This document shows, one piece after another, positions 49,533 to 58,307 of a stretch of 64,000 nucleotides of DNA; the first letter of the stretch is position 1, and every line of letters begins with the position of its first letter. The notes beneath the pieces are model-generated. The model saw only the letters and a program-made list of their open reading frames with translations. It was not told the origin of the DNA and ran no database searches. The DNA comes from Micromonospora sp. NBRC 110009. GTDB taxonomy: Bacteria; Actinomycetota; Actinomycetes; Mycobacteriales; Micromonosporaceae. The stretch spans positions 1,178,001 to 1,242,000 of the forward strand of contig NZ_CP130427.1 of NCBI RefSeq assembly GCF_030518795.1, read 5' to 3'. The position numbers and the translations under genes are program-made.

Positions 49533-50731
49533 ATGTCACGTCTCGCCCGCACCCGCCTGCTGACCGCTCTCCTGCTCGGTCTGGGTTCCGTCGTCGTCAG
49601 CGCCCACCCGGCGCGGGCGGCCGGATCGGTCGACGTGTTCGTCGACGTCTCCGGCGCTCCGGACCCGGTCTGGGCCGGCGGAAGCCTCTTCTACTCCGTC
49701 GCCATCGGAAACCGTGGCCCCGACTCGGCCACCGGGACGCTGGTGACCGCACCGCTGCCCGCCGGAGTCTCGTTCGTCTCCAGTTCGGACGCCCGGTGCG
49801 GTGCCCCGTCGAACCTGGTCACCTGCGACCTGGGCACGCTGGGCGCGTCCGGCGCGTTGCCGCTGATCATCGAGGTCCGGCCGACCGAGGCGGGGCTGCT
49901 CTCGATGACCTTCACCGCGTCCGCCGCCGAGCCCGACGCCGATCCATCGGACAACACGGCGACGGTGACCACGACCGTCGCCACTACCACCGAAGCCGAC
50001 CTCGCGCTCCGGGTGAACCCGCCCACGACGCCGGTCCACGCGGGTAGCACCTTCTTCGTTGGCATCGAGATGCACAACGGCGGTCCCGCCCCGGCCACCG
50101 GCGTCACCACCACGCTACGGGTGCCGGCCGGCCTGACGATCGGCTCGGCCGCGTCGTGTGTGCCGGACGGGCCCGCCAACCTCTGCACCATCGGTGGCCC
50201 GACGTCACTCCCCCCGGCCACCGGTGTCGCGGGGCCGATCGCGGTGACCGCCACCGCGCCGGGCGACTGGACGATCACCGGCTCGGTCACCGCGGACCAG
50301 CCGGACCCGCAGCCGGCGAACAACGTCTCATCCGGCACGGTCACCGCCCTGCCCGCCGCGGACCTCTCGGTCACGATCGGCGAGTCCGCCGACCCGACGC
50401 CGCCCGGCCGCCCGCTCACCTGGTCGCTCACGGTCACCAACCACGGTCCATCCCCCTCCGTCGCGCACCTGGCCCACGAGTGGTCGACGACCGTGCCCGG
50501 CGGCCTCGCGTTGCTCTCCGTCGAGCCGAGCCAGGGCGTTGCGGAACGCCGACCACCGGCCGGGTGGAGTGCGACCTGGGCCTTCTGGCGAGCGGCGCGA
50601 GCGCGACCGTGATGGTCGTGCTGCGCCCCCAGGGAACGGGCACCATCACCAGCCGGGCCCAGGTCACGGGCAGCGAGTACGACACCGACCCGACCGACAA
50701 CCTCGCCGCGGAGACCACCACCGTGAAGTGA
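49533..50731 (+). pseudogene. Secreted DUF11-repeat protein, frameshifted
   Basis: A signal peptide (to about residue 30, AHPARAAG) precedes three DUF11-type beta-sandwich repeats. Repeat 1 covers about 32-150 and ends ADPSDNTATV, repeat 2 about 155-270 and ends QPANNVSSGTV, and repeat 3 starts at about 275. In repeat 3 the frame breaks near base 50536. The original frame stops at 50612, while the continuation (RCGTPTTGRVECDLGLLASG ... DTDPTDNLAAETTTVK) runs in another frame to 50731. One base missing from the GGG run at 50534-50536 explains it. DUF11 repeats are extracellular stalk or adhesion modules. Either a recent mutation or a sequencing error is possible. Confidence 0.8.
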
Positions 50732-50941
50732 GTGGACACCCAACTGCTGGGGGCTGGCAGCTGCTGAACATCACCGCGGCCCCCACCATCGGCAACCTCA
50801 CCCGCCGTCGAGCCCGCCGGCGGAGCCACCGGCCCGGCCCGGGCCTGCTGACCGAACGGGCCTGGACGCCCGAGCGGGGCAACGCCCGACACCATCGTGG
50901 CCCTACAGTGACCGCACCCCCGCGCGACCAAGGAGCGTGCC

Positions 50942-53128
50942 GTGTCCGAGCCGCAATCGGCGCCAGACTCACCCCCGACCGCCCCCGCGGCAGGTGACAC
51001 CCCGCCGTACCTGCTCGTCATGCCCACCATGGAGGGAGCGCCACCCGCCGTGGCGTGGCCCGGCCAGGAGGGCCAGCCCGCCTGGGCGATCCCGGTCGTC
51101 GTGCCGCCCGGCACGCGCGGCTACGCGCTCTTCGTGCCGCTGGTGCCGGCGGGCGAGGGCCAGCCGGTCGCGGTCCCCGACCAGTCGGCCGCCCCGCGCG
51201 TCACGGTGCCCGCGCCGGGCGTACCCACCCAGGCGACCCCGCCGGCCGTCGAGGGCACCGCCGCTCCGACGCCGCCCGACGCGACCGGTCAGCCAGCCTC
51301 GCGGACCACGGCGGAAGAGCCGTCCGCCCCGCCAGCACCGACGGGAGCCGGCACCACCGACCCGGCGACGCCAGTTGGACCGGCGGCCGCCCGGCCGACC
51401 ACGAAGGTGCCGGATGCGGGAACGCCGGGCGCCGAGACCACGCCACCGTCGTCCGGGACCGCCCCGCCCGCCGCCGCACCCGGCCAGCCCGCGCCCTGGT
51501 CGGCGGGGCCGCCGCCCGGCCACCCGGCCGCGCCGCCCTACGCCGGGCCACCTCCGGTGCCGCAGCCCTGGGGGCACTACCCGCCCGGGACCGGCTGGAC
51601 GCCCCGCCCGGCCACGCCCCGGACGTCGTTCCTCGGCGCGCGCTGGCCCGGCCCGAAGCCGGCCAACGGGCGGGCGGTGCCACTCGCGGTCCTGGCCGGC
51701 GCGCTGGGCACCGCGTTCTTCGTGCCGCTGAGCCGGGTCGGCGTCGGCTGGTTCCTCGGCTGGCTCACGCTGACCCTCGGCGTGCTCGTCGCGGTACGCC
51801 GGCGCAGCGCCGGGCTGCCCCGCACCGAGCGGCTGATCCGGGGCGGCTGGGCAGCGGCGGCCCTGGCGCTGCTCGCCGTCCTCGCCTTCCGCAACGCCTG
51901 GTGGCTGGTCACGTTCTGCGTGCTCGGCGCGCTGGGCTGCGCGACCCTGGCCATCGTCGGCGGCCGGCTCGTCCGGTCGATCCTGTTCGGGCTGGTCGCG
52001 ACGCCGTTCGCGGCGTTCCGCGGCCTGCCCTGGGTACGCCGGCACGTCACCGCGTCCCCCGACGCCGGCACGGTCCGCCGGGTCGCCGGCTCGGTGATCG
52101 CCACGGTGCTGGTGCTGCTGGTCTTCGGCGCCCTGCTCGCCTCGGCCGACGCGGCGTTCAACGAGGTCCTCGGCGCGATCGTCTCCAAGATCAACATCAG
52201 TACCGTGTTCCGCTGGATCTTCCTGGCGGCCGTCGGCGGGCTGATCGCGGTCGCGGCGGTCTACACCCTAGCCGCGCCGCCGGACCTGTCCACGGTGGAC
52301 CGGCCGACCAGCCGCCGCCTCGGCCTGCTGGAGTGGGCGCCGGCCATCGGAGCGCTGACGCTGCTCTTCGCCGGCTTCGTGGTCGTGCAGTTCACCGTGC
52401 TCTTCGGCGGCCAGCGCCACGTCCAGAAGGTCGCCGGGCTGAGCTACTCCGAGTACGCCCGCAGCGGCTTCTGGCAGCTGCTCTTCGTCACCCTGCTGAC
52501 CCTGGCGGTCCTCGCCGGGGTGAGCCGCTGGGCCAGCCGGGAGCGGCCGGTGGATCAGACCCTGCTGCGCGTCCTGCTCGGCCTGCTCAGCGTGCTCAGC
52601 GTGGTGATCGTGGTGTCGGCGCTGTCCCGGATGTGGACCTACCAGAAGGTCTACAGCTTCACCGGCGAGCGGATCTTCGTGATGGCGTTCGAGTTGCTGC
52701 TCGGGGTCGTCTTCCTGATGGTCCTAGCGGCGGGTGTCCGGTGGCAGGGCCGGTGGATCCCCGGCACGACCGTGGCCCTGGCCGTGGTGATGCTGCTCGG
52801 CCTGGCGGTGCTCAACCCGGAGGACTACGCCGCGCACCGCAACATCGCCCGCTATCAGCAGAGCGGCAAGATCGACGCGTGGTACCTGCGGGCCCTCTCC
52901 GCCGACGCCACCCCCGCCCTGACCCAGCTCCCCGATCCGGTACGCCGCTGCACGTTGAGCTGGATCGCCGAGGACCTCGACGAGTCCGACCCCTGGTACG
53001 CGTGGAACCTGGGCCGGTACCGGGCGCGGCAGGCCCTCGACCGGGTCGGGCCGGACGCGGTCGGCGGCCCGAAGGACTGCCGCCGGGCCGACCAGTTCGA
53101 CCTGCCCAAGACCCGCGGTACGAGGTGA
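50942..53128 (+). CDS. DUF4153-type polytopic membrane protein with long Pro-rich N-terminus
   Basis: 728 residues. The first 240 are Pro/Ala/Thr-rich and probably disordered and cytoplasmic. From about 243 to 630 there are roughly eleven hydrophobic helices matching the DUF4153/DUF4173 membrane domain (RSGFWQLLFVTLLTLAVLAG, SALSRMWTYQKVYSFTGERI). A soluble tail of about 90 residues (LNPEDYAAHRNIARYQQSGK, then WYAWNLGRYRARQAL) is typical of the family. The function is unknown. The start is GTG 50942 behind AAGGAG. A strong hairpin follows. Confidence 0.85.
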   Translation: MSEPQSAPDSPPTAPAAGDTPPYLLVMPTMEGAPPAVAWPGQEGQPAWAIPVVVPPGTRGYALFVPLVPAGEGQPVAVPDQSAAPRVTVPAPGVPTQATPPAVEGTAAPTPPDATGQPASRTTAEEPSAPPAPTGAGTTDPATPVGPAAARPTTKVPDAGTPGAETTPPSSGTAPPAAAPGQPAPWSAGPPPGHPAAPPYAGPPPVPQPWGHYPPGTGWTPRPATPRTSFLGARWPGPKPANGRAVPLAVLAGALGTAFFVPLSRVGVGWFLGWLTLTLGVLVAVRRRSAGLPRTERLIRGGWAAAALALLAVLAFRNAWWLVTFCVLGALGCATLAIVGGRLVRSILFGLVATPFAAFRGLPWVRRHVTASPDAGTVRRVAGSVIATVLVLLVFGALLASADAAFNEVLGAIVSKINISTVFRWIFLAAVGGLIAVAAVYTLAAPPDLSTVDRPTSRRLGLLEWAPAIGALTLLFAGFVVVQFTVLFGGQRHVQKVAGLSYSEYARSGFWQLLFVTLLTLAVLAGVSRWASRERPVDQTLLRVLLGLLSVLSVVIVVSALSRMWTYQKVYSFTGERIFVMAFELLLGVVFLMVLAAGVRWQGRWIPGTTVALAVVMLLGLAVLNPEDYAAHRNIARYQQSGKIDAWYLRALSADATPALTQLPDPVRRCTLSWIAEDLDESDPWYAWNLGRYRARQALDRVGPDAVGGPKDCRRADQFDLPKTRGTR

Positions 53129-53133
53129 CGCCC

Positions 53134-53169
53134 GGGGCCGGGCCGTGGGACAACGCACGGCCCGGCCCC
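53134..53169 (+). terminator. Hairpin terminator
   Basis: A perfect 14-bp stem (GGGGCCGGGCCGTG and complement) with an 8-base loop starts five bases after the DUF4153-type gene. Confidence 0.75.
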
Positions 53170-53193
53170 GCGTACCCCTGAGCGTCCGCGAAC

Positions 53194-53211
53194 GTTCACG
53201 GCTCTCTCACG
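53194..53211 (+). promoter_or_regulatory. PHO-box-like direct repeat upstream of the glycerophosphodiesterase gene
   Basis: GTTCACG and TCTCACG are placed 11 bases apart, start to start, as in Streptomyces PhoP-binding direct repeat units (GTTCACC). A TAGCTT -10 candidate follows at 53243. The downstream gene is of a kind often controlled by phosphate. Confidence 0.5.
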
Positions 53212-53289
53212 CCAGGGCCACGACGGGCACCGACCCCGCACCTAGCTTCGGCGACGCGAACGTCATCCGAGCAAGCGGGAGGTATTCCC

Positions 53290-54357
53290 ATGTCCGTCCG
53301 TCGTCTCATCGCGGTGCTGGCCGCCGGGGCGGTGCTGGCCTGCCCGACGGCCGCGCACGCGGCCGCCGGCACCGGCCCCGGCGTGCTGCCGCAGAAGACC
53401 CAGTTCGACCTCCAGGCGCACCGGGGTGGCATCGGCCTCACCACCGAGGAGGCCCTGGCCGGCTTCGCCAAGGCCATGCGGCTGGGCGTCAGCACGCTGG
53501 AGCTGGACACCCAGGTCACCCGGGACGAGAAGGTGGTCGTCACCCACGACCGGCAGGTCAGCGCGCAGAAGTGCCGCGACACGGCGCCGGTGACCCCCGG
53601 TGACCCGTGGTACCCGTACGTCGGGAAGTACATCAAGGACCTGACCCTGGCCCAGATCAAGACCATGGACTGCGGGTTCCAGCAGCTCCCCGGCTTCCCG
53701 GAGCAGGAGCAGATCGCGGGCGTCCGGATGGCCGAGCTGCGGGACGTCCTGGACCTGGTGAAGAGCTGGCACGCCAACCAGGTCACGCTGAACATCGAGA
53801 CCAAGGTCGAGGCCGGAGCGCCGGAGCAGACCGCGCCGCGCGAGCTGTTCGTCCGCCGGGTCTTCGAGGAGATCCGCGCCTCGGGCATCGAGGACCAGGT
53901 CACCATCCAGTCCTTCGACTGGTGTGCGCTGCGGGTGATGCACCAGCTCGCCCCGAGCTGGCCGCTGGTGGCGCTGACCAACTACGACTTCCTTCAGGTC
54001 GGCAAGCCCGGCGCCTCCCCGTGGCTCGGCGGCCTCGACGCGGACGACTTCGGCGGTGACTTCGTCAAGGCGGCGGAGGCCATCCCCGGGGTGACCACTC
54101 TCTCCCCGAACTACGGCTTCCCGCAGAACGGCACCGTCGCGGACCCGGGCTTCCGCTTCTACCCGGACGCCACGATGGTGGCCGAGGCGCACGCCCGTGG
54201 CCTGAAGATCGTCCCGTGGACCTGTGACGACCCGGCGACCGTGTCGGCGCTCATCGACATGGGCGTCGACGGAATCATTACCAACTACCCGAACCGGGTA
54301 CGCGAGATCATGGCCGAACGGGGCATGCGCCTGCCGAAGGCGTACGAGCCGCGCTGA
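53290..54357 (+). CDS. glpQ: Secreted glycerophosphodiester phosphodiesterase
   Basis: 355 residues. A signal peptide ends near AHAAAG (about residue 26). The GDPD barrel shows the catalytic His in DLQAHRGG, Glu and Asp in TLELDTQVT, the second His in VVVTHDRQ, and Glu in LNIETKVE. The end carries WTCDDPATVSALIDMGVDGI. The enzyme releases sn-glycerol 3-phosphate from deacylated phospholipids or teichoic-acid-like polymers outside the cell. The PHO-box-like repeat about 80-95 bases upstream suggests induction by phosphate starvation. GGGAGG precedes the ATG. Confidence 0.9.
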   Translation: MSVRRLIAVLAAGAVLACPTAAHAAAGTGPGVLPQKTQFDLQAHRGGIGLTTEEALAGFAKAMRLGVSTLELDTQVTRDEKVVVTHDRQVSAQKCRDTAPVTPGDPWYPYVGKYIKDLTLAQIKTMDCGFQQLPGFPEQEQIAGVRMAELRDVLDLVKSWHANQVTLNIETKVEAGAPEQTAPRELFVRRVFEEIRASGIEDQVTIQSFDWCALRVMHQLAPSWPLVALTNYDFLQVGKPGASPWLGGLDADDFGGDFVKAAEAIPGVTTLSPNYGFPQNGTVADPGFRFYPDATMVAEAHARGLKIVPWTCDDPATVSALIDMGVDGIITNYPNRVREIMAERGMRLPKAYEPR

Positions 54358-54365
54358 GCCGCGGT

Positions 54366-54403
54366 GCGGCGGGCGTCCGTCATCTCCGGCGGACGCCCGC
54401 CGC
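54366..54403. terminator. Hairpin terminator
   Basis: A perfect 14-bp stem (GCGGCGGGCGTCCG and complement) with a 10-base loop starts nine bases after the phosphodiesterase gene, before the convergent membrane-protein gene. Confidence 0.75.
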
Positions 54404-54434
54404 CGCGGCACCGACCAGCCCGTCCAACAGGGAA

Positions 54435-55805
54435 TCAGGCGAAGTCGAACACGAGCGGGAAGGCGAGGACGACCGTCCAGGCCCAGGCGGCGTACACGAA
54501 CACGTATCGGGTCTGCCAGCGTTCCAGGCCGGCGAAGGGCAGGCGGCCACGCAGGAAGCCGAGGAACAGCCAGGCCGACCACGCCAGGTTGGTGAGCAGG
54601 ATGACGTTCTCGCCCAGTGCCGCGGTCTTGTTGGCGCTGAAGCCCCATTCGGTGATCCGGCCGGTGATCGCCACCAGCACCATGACGTCGATGATCAGAG
54701 CGCTGACGACGAGAGCGAGCTGCAAGCGGTCGAAGAGGCCGGGCCGGGCCGTCAGATCACGGGCGGAGATGGCGTACAGCAGCAGGCCCAGCACGACGAC
54801 GAGCAGCAGGTCGAAGAGGATGAGCACGTTGCGCTCGACGTCGATGCCGTTGGTGGTCCAGATGACGGCGACCAGGAAGGCCAGCAGCGTGGCTGCGAAC
54901 AGCGGGGTGAAGACGCGGGTCAGCACCGGCGCCATGTTCTCGATGACGCTCTGCTTGGCCTCCACCAGCCAGGCCGAGACGACGACCGCGGCCATGGCGC
55001 CGCAGGGCAGCAGCCACGATTCGATGAACTTCCCGGCGTCGAGGCCGATGGCGTTGAAGGTGCCCGCCGTGAAGGCCGTGAGCACGCCGCCGCCCAGTCC
55101 GAGCAGGGCGTAGTAGATCAGCCATTCCCCGGTGAACCGGATGAAGTCCATCCGCCGCCGGTCTGACCGCCAGTGACCGCCCACGTAGGCGACGCCGACC
55201 ACCAGCCACAGCGCGATCGGCAGGTGGATCGCCGTGAGCACGACGCTCTGCGAGTCATTGGCCAGCGGATACGCGTTCGCGGCGACCGCGCCGAGAATGA
55301 ACAGCGCGGCGAGCACCCCGATGACACGCGGACCGAGCCGGCGTTGCCAGGCGAAGTACGCGGCCAGCGCCGGCAGCGCGAAAAGGCTGATGTTGCGCAG
55401 ATAGAAGGTGCCGTCGTCGTCTGACAGGTCGCGCCCGAACCAGCCCGGCACCTTGATCGCGAGCGCCGCGACGGCCGCACACAGCACCATGACGGGCAAC
55501 TCGCGACGGGAACGGGCGGCGGTGGGCGCGTCGGGCTCGCCGGGCAGCACGAGCTGCTTCCACAACCGCTCGGAATGCTCGCGGGCGAATTCCCGCGACA
55601 GCTCGTCGAGGCTGCCCATGCGTTTGACCGCGATGAGGAAGGCCTCGTCGTCGCGCAGGCCGCCCTCGGTCAGCTCGGCGATCCGGCTGCGGAGATGGTC
55701 TTCCAGCTCCTCGGCGTCGGTGTGGTGCAGCTCCCGGCGGCGGTGCATGTAGGCCCGCCATTCGGCAATCTGGCCTTCCAGGTTGTTGTCGCGGTCGACG
55801 GTCAT
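54435..55805 (-). CDS. PadR-coupled membrane protein with permease-prefix domain
   Basis: 456 residues. Residues 5-80 form the helical 'permease prefix' module (QIAEWRAYMHRRRELHHTDA, then VKRMGSLDELSREFAREHSE), which often precedes membrane proteins in PadR-linked operons. About eleven membrane helices follow, spaced through to the C-terminus. No transporter signature is recognised. The ATG overlaps the stop of the PadR gene and is preceded by GGAGG. Membrane-stress or lipid-related roles have been suggested for similar operons, but nothing in the sequence fixes the function. Confidence 0.82.
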   Translation of the reverse strand: MTVDRDNNLEGQIAEWRAYMHRRRELHHTDAEELEDHLRSRIAELTEGGLRDDEAFLIAVKRMGSLDELSREFAREHSERLWKQLVLPGEPDAPTAARSRRELPVMVLCAAVAALAIKVPGWFGRDLSDDDGTFYLRNISLFALPALAAYFAWQRRLGPRVIGVLAALFILGAVAANAYPLANDSQSVVLTAIHLPIALWLVVGVAYVGGHWRSDRRRMDFIRFTGEWLIYYALLGLGGGVLTAFTAGTFNAIGLDAGKFIESWLLPCGAMAAVVVSAWLVEAKQSVIENMAPVLTRVFTPLFAATLLAFLVAVIWTTNGIDVERNVLILFDLLLVVVLGLLLYAISARDLTARPGLFDRLQLALVVSALIIDVMVLVAITGRITEWGFSANKTAALGENVILLTNLAWSAWLFLGFLRGRLPFAGLERWQTRYVFVYAAWAWTVVLAFPLVFDFA

Positions 55806-56176
55806 CGTCCCGCCTCCCATGCCGGTGCCGTGATCGGTTTGATGGACTGGGTCGTGCTCCAGACGCCCCGTAGGGCGTCGACCACGGTGGCCCACTGGCG
55901 GCGCTGCTCGGCGAGCTCGGCTCGGCCCTGCTTGGTGATGCGGTAGTACTTGCGGCGGCGCCCGCCGGGCGGGGTTTCCCAGGCCGACTGGACGTGGCCG
56001 AGCCGCTCCAAGCGGTGCAGCAGTGGGTAGAGCAGGCCGTCGGTCCACTCCAGCTGCCCGCCTGACAGGTCGTTGACCTGCTTGAGGATGGCGTAGCCGT
56101 AGCTTTCACCCTCGGCGAGGATCCCCAGCACGAGCGGCGTCGCCGATGCTGCGACCAGGTCCTTGGTGATGTACAT
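55802..56176 (-). CDS. PadR-family repressor
   Basis: 124 residues. A winged helix with the usual PadR opening is visible (LVAASATPLVLGILAEGESY, GYAILKQVNDLSGGQLEW, DGLLYPLLHRLERLGHVQS, GRRRKYYRITKQGRAEL), followed by a C-terminal dimer helix. The ATG at 56176 follows AGGTGG by five bases. The membrane-protein gene is coupled by ATGA. A 30-base near-perfect palindrome sits 15 bases upstream, so autorepression of the operon is very likely. Confidence 0.93.
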   Translation of the reverse strand: MYITKDLVAASATPLVLGILAEGESYGYAILKQVNDLSGGQLEWTDGLLYPLLHRLERLGHVQSAWETPPGGRRRKYYRITKQGRAELAEQRRQWATVVDALRGVWSTTQSIKPITAPAWEAGR

Positions 56177-56190
56177 CGTGACCACCTAAC

Positions 56191-56220
56191 CCTAGAACTG
56201 CAATGCATTGTAGTTCTAGG
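56191..56220 (-). promoter_or_regulatory. PadR operator palindrome
   Basis: A 30-base palindrome with 14 of 15 paired positions, arms CCTAGAACT and AGTTCTAGG around a central ATGCAT. On the minus strand it contains TACAAT as a -10 candidate. Unusually AT-rich for this region. Confidence 0.7.
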
Positions 56221-56384
56221 TATGGCGACCGCGCCATCCCCACCGGAAGCCGCCGCACCGTGATTTCATCGGTCGGATCCAGCCCACCGAGCGGATCGTG
56301 CTTCGCGGGGCGCGGCTGATGCGCAGCTCTACGCCGACGATCGCGCAGCCGGCCAGCGACGAAGCCCTCGGGAAAAGGGGGCGC

Positions 56385-57227
56385 TCACCCGGCGGCCGGC
56401 AACTCGGCGATCCGTGCGCCGAGGTCCAGCTCCAGCGGGCCCCGGGTCTGAAGGCCCCGGCCGAACAACTCCTTCGACCGGTCCTGCACCTCCGGGGCGG
56501 CGACCAACTCCTGGAACCGGCGGCCGTCGGCCCGTACCGCGTCGGCCGGCGGCACTGTCAGCTCGTTGATCGCCCGCTTCGTGGACTGAATCGCCGCCGG
56601 GGGAAAGGACGCGATCCGTCGGGCCAGCGTGGCCACGAACTCATCGAGCTCGGCGTCCGGCAGCGCCCGGTTGATCCACCCATACCGCTCCGCGAGGTCA
56701 GCGTCCGCGTCCTGCGCGCCGAGGATCATCTCCATGGCCCGCCCTCTGCCGAGCAGGCGCGCCAAGTGCTGAACGCCACCGGCCCCGGGTGCGACGCCGA
56801 AACCGCACTCGGGCTGGCCGAGCAGCGCGTTCTCCCGCGCCGCGAAGCACATGTCGCAGGCGAGCACGAACTCGCTGCCCGCTCCCCGAGCCCGTCCACG
56901 CAGCTTCGCGATCGTGACGACCGGCACCTCGCTCAGCTTGCGTAGCACCATGCCGAGGAAGGCGTCCTGCGGACCCCCGCCCGCCTTGGCCGCCTCGGCC
57001 GAGTACTCGGCGACCTTGGCCAGATCGACGTGAGAGATGAAGAACTCCGGGTCGGCACTGTCGAAGACGGCTACCCGCACCTCGGTGGTCCTGGTCAGTC
57101 GGCCGAGCAGGGTGACCAGGTCCCGTACCAACTCCGGGCCGATCATGTTGATCGGAGGCGCGTCCAGCGTCGCCGTCAGGACGCCGTCGGTCAGCTCCGT
57201 ACGCAGGGTCTCGAACGAGGCGTTCAC
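56385..57227 (-). CDS. Enoyl-CoA hydratase/isomerase (crotonase) family protein
   Basis: 280 residues with a crotonase fold: TLDAPPINMIGPELVRDLVT, the oxyanion-hole segment AKLRGRARGAGSEFVLACDM, and ALLGQPECGFGVAPGAGGVQ. The Glu in PECG is in the position of the second catalytic acid, while the first catalytic Glu is replaced near ARGAGSE. The reaction may therefore differ from hydration. The family acts on acyl-CoA thioesters. GTG 57227 lies eight bases after GAGGAG. No beta-oxidation genes are adjacent. Confidence 0.85.
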   Translation of the reverse strand: MNASFETLRTELTDGVLTATLDAPPINMIGPELVRDLVTLLGRLTRTTEVRVAVFDSADPEFFISHVDLAKVAEYSAEAAKAGGGPQDAFLGMVLRKLSEVPVVTIAKLRGRARGAGSEFVLACDMCFAARENALLGQPECGFGVAPGAGGVQHLARLLGRGRAMEMILGAQDADADLAERYGWINRALPDAELDEFVATLARRIASFPPAAIQSTKRAINELTVPPADAVRADGRRFQELVAAPEVQDRSKELFGRGLQTRGPLELDLGARIAELPAAG

Positions 57228-57493
57228 CCACCTGCTCCTCTCCGTGGCGCGGCCGGGGCCATGGGCACCGGCGGTGGGATCCGCGGGGCGACCAGCGCTG
57301 GAGCACCCGGGCACCGGGACGGACCGGCAACCGATGGTCGCTGTCGATCGTAAGGACCCCCTCCGCCCGGCCGTGGCGCTTCGCCGGATCCCGAGCCGGC
57401 GGGGTAGGCATGCCGCCAGCCGCTGATTGGCTCTCGACTTGGACGGCGCGCCAGGGAAGCTTGAGATCTGATGCCGTGTTCAGGGGAGTCGTG

Positions 57494-58102
57494 ATGCAGG
57501 TAGCCGTGGTCACCTTCGACGGGTTCAACGAGCTCGACAGCTTCATCGCCTCCGCGCTGATCAACCGGTGCCGTAGGGACGGCTTGGAGGCCTTCATTAC
57601 GACGCCGACGCCGGTGGTCACGTCGATGAACGGCGTCGAGGTGAGCGGGCAGCGCCCGATGGAGTTCGTTACCGAGGCCAGCGTCGTGCTGATCGGTAGC
57701 GGAGTGAAGACACGCGACGTGGTCGCCGACGACCGGCTGCTCTCCATGTTGCCGCTCGACCCGTCGCGACAGCTGATCGGTGCGCAATGCTCCGGCGCGC
57801 TGGTGTTGGCGCACCTCGGGCTGCTGGAAGGCATGCCAGCTTGCACGGACATGACGAGCCGGCCCTTTGTCGAAGCCCGTGACGTCACCGTGCTGGACGC
57901 GCCGTTCCACGCCGAGGGGAACATCGCCACGGCGGGCGGCTGCCTGGCCTCCCAGTATCTCGCCACCTGGGTGATCACCCGAATGCTCGGGGAGAGCGCC
58001 GCGCGCGACGTCATCGGCTACGTGGCTCCGGTCGGCGAGAACCAGGGGACTGTCGAGCGCGCCATGCGTGCGGTCCGCGCGGGCGAGGTCGCACTGCGCT
58101 GA
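57494..58102 (+). CDS. DJ-1/PfpI-family protein
   Basis: 202 residues, a single DJ-1/PfpI domain. It begins QVAVVTFDGFNELDSFIASA, with the Cys elbow in LIGAQCSGALVLAHLGLLEG and a later GGCLASQYLATWVITRML. Members include isonitrile hydratases, glyoxalase III-type enzymes and chaperones; the GFNELD start resembles the isonitrile hydratase/GATase1 subgroup. No regulator domain is fused. GGGGAG precedes the ATG. Confidence 0.85.
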   Translation: MQVAVVTFDGFNELDSFIASALINRCRRDGLEAFITTPTPVVTSMNGVEVSGQRPMEFVTEASVVLIGSGVKTRDVVADDRLLSMLPLDPSRQLIGAQCSGALVLAHLGLLEGMPACTDMTSRPFVEARDVTVLDAPFHAEGNIATAGGCLASQYLATWVITRMLGESAARDVIGYVAPVGENQGTVERAMRAVRAGEVALR

Positions 58103-58307
58103 GTCTTGGCGACGAAAGCGCGCGATCGCTTGTAGGTTTCTGGGCGCTTCGTCCGGCGGGGTCAGTCCGCATCGGCGACCTCGGGCGATAGCCTGCGCGC
58201 GCCCACTGGCCGCTGCGGGTACTCGGGTGGCTACTCGACCCGCACCCCGGCCGACTTGGTTGGGCGATGAACTGTCGCGGGGTCGGCTGGTTGGCAGAGT
58301 GGGGGCC

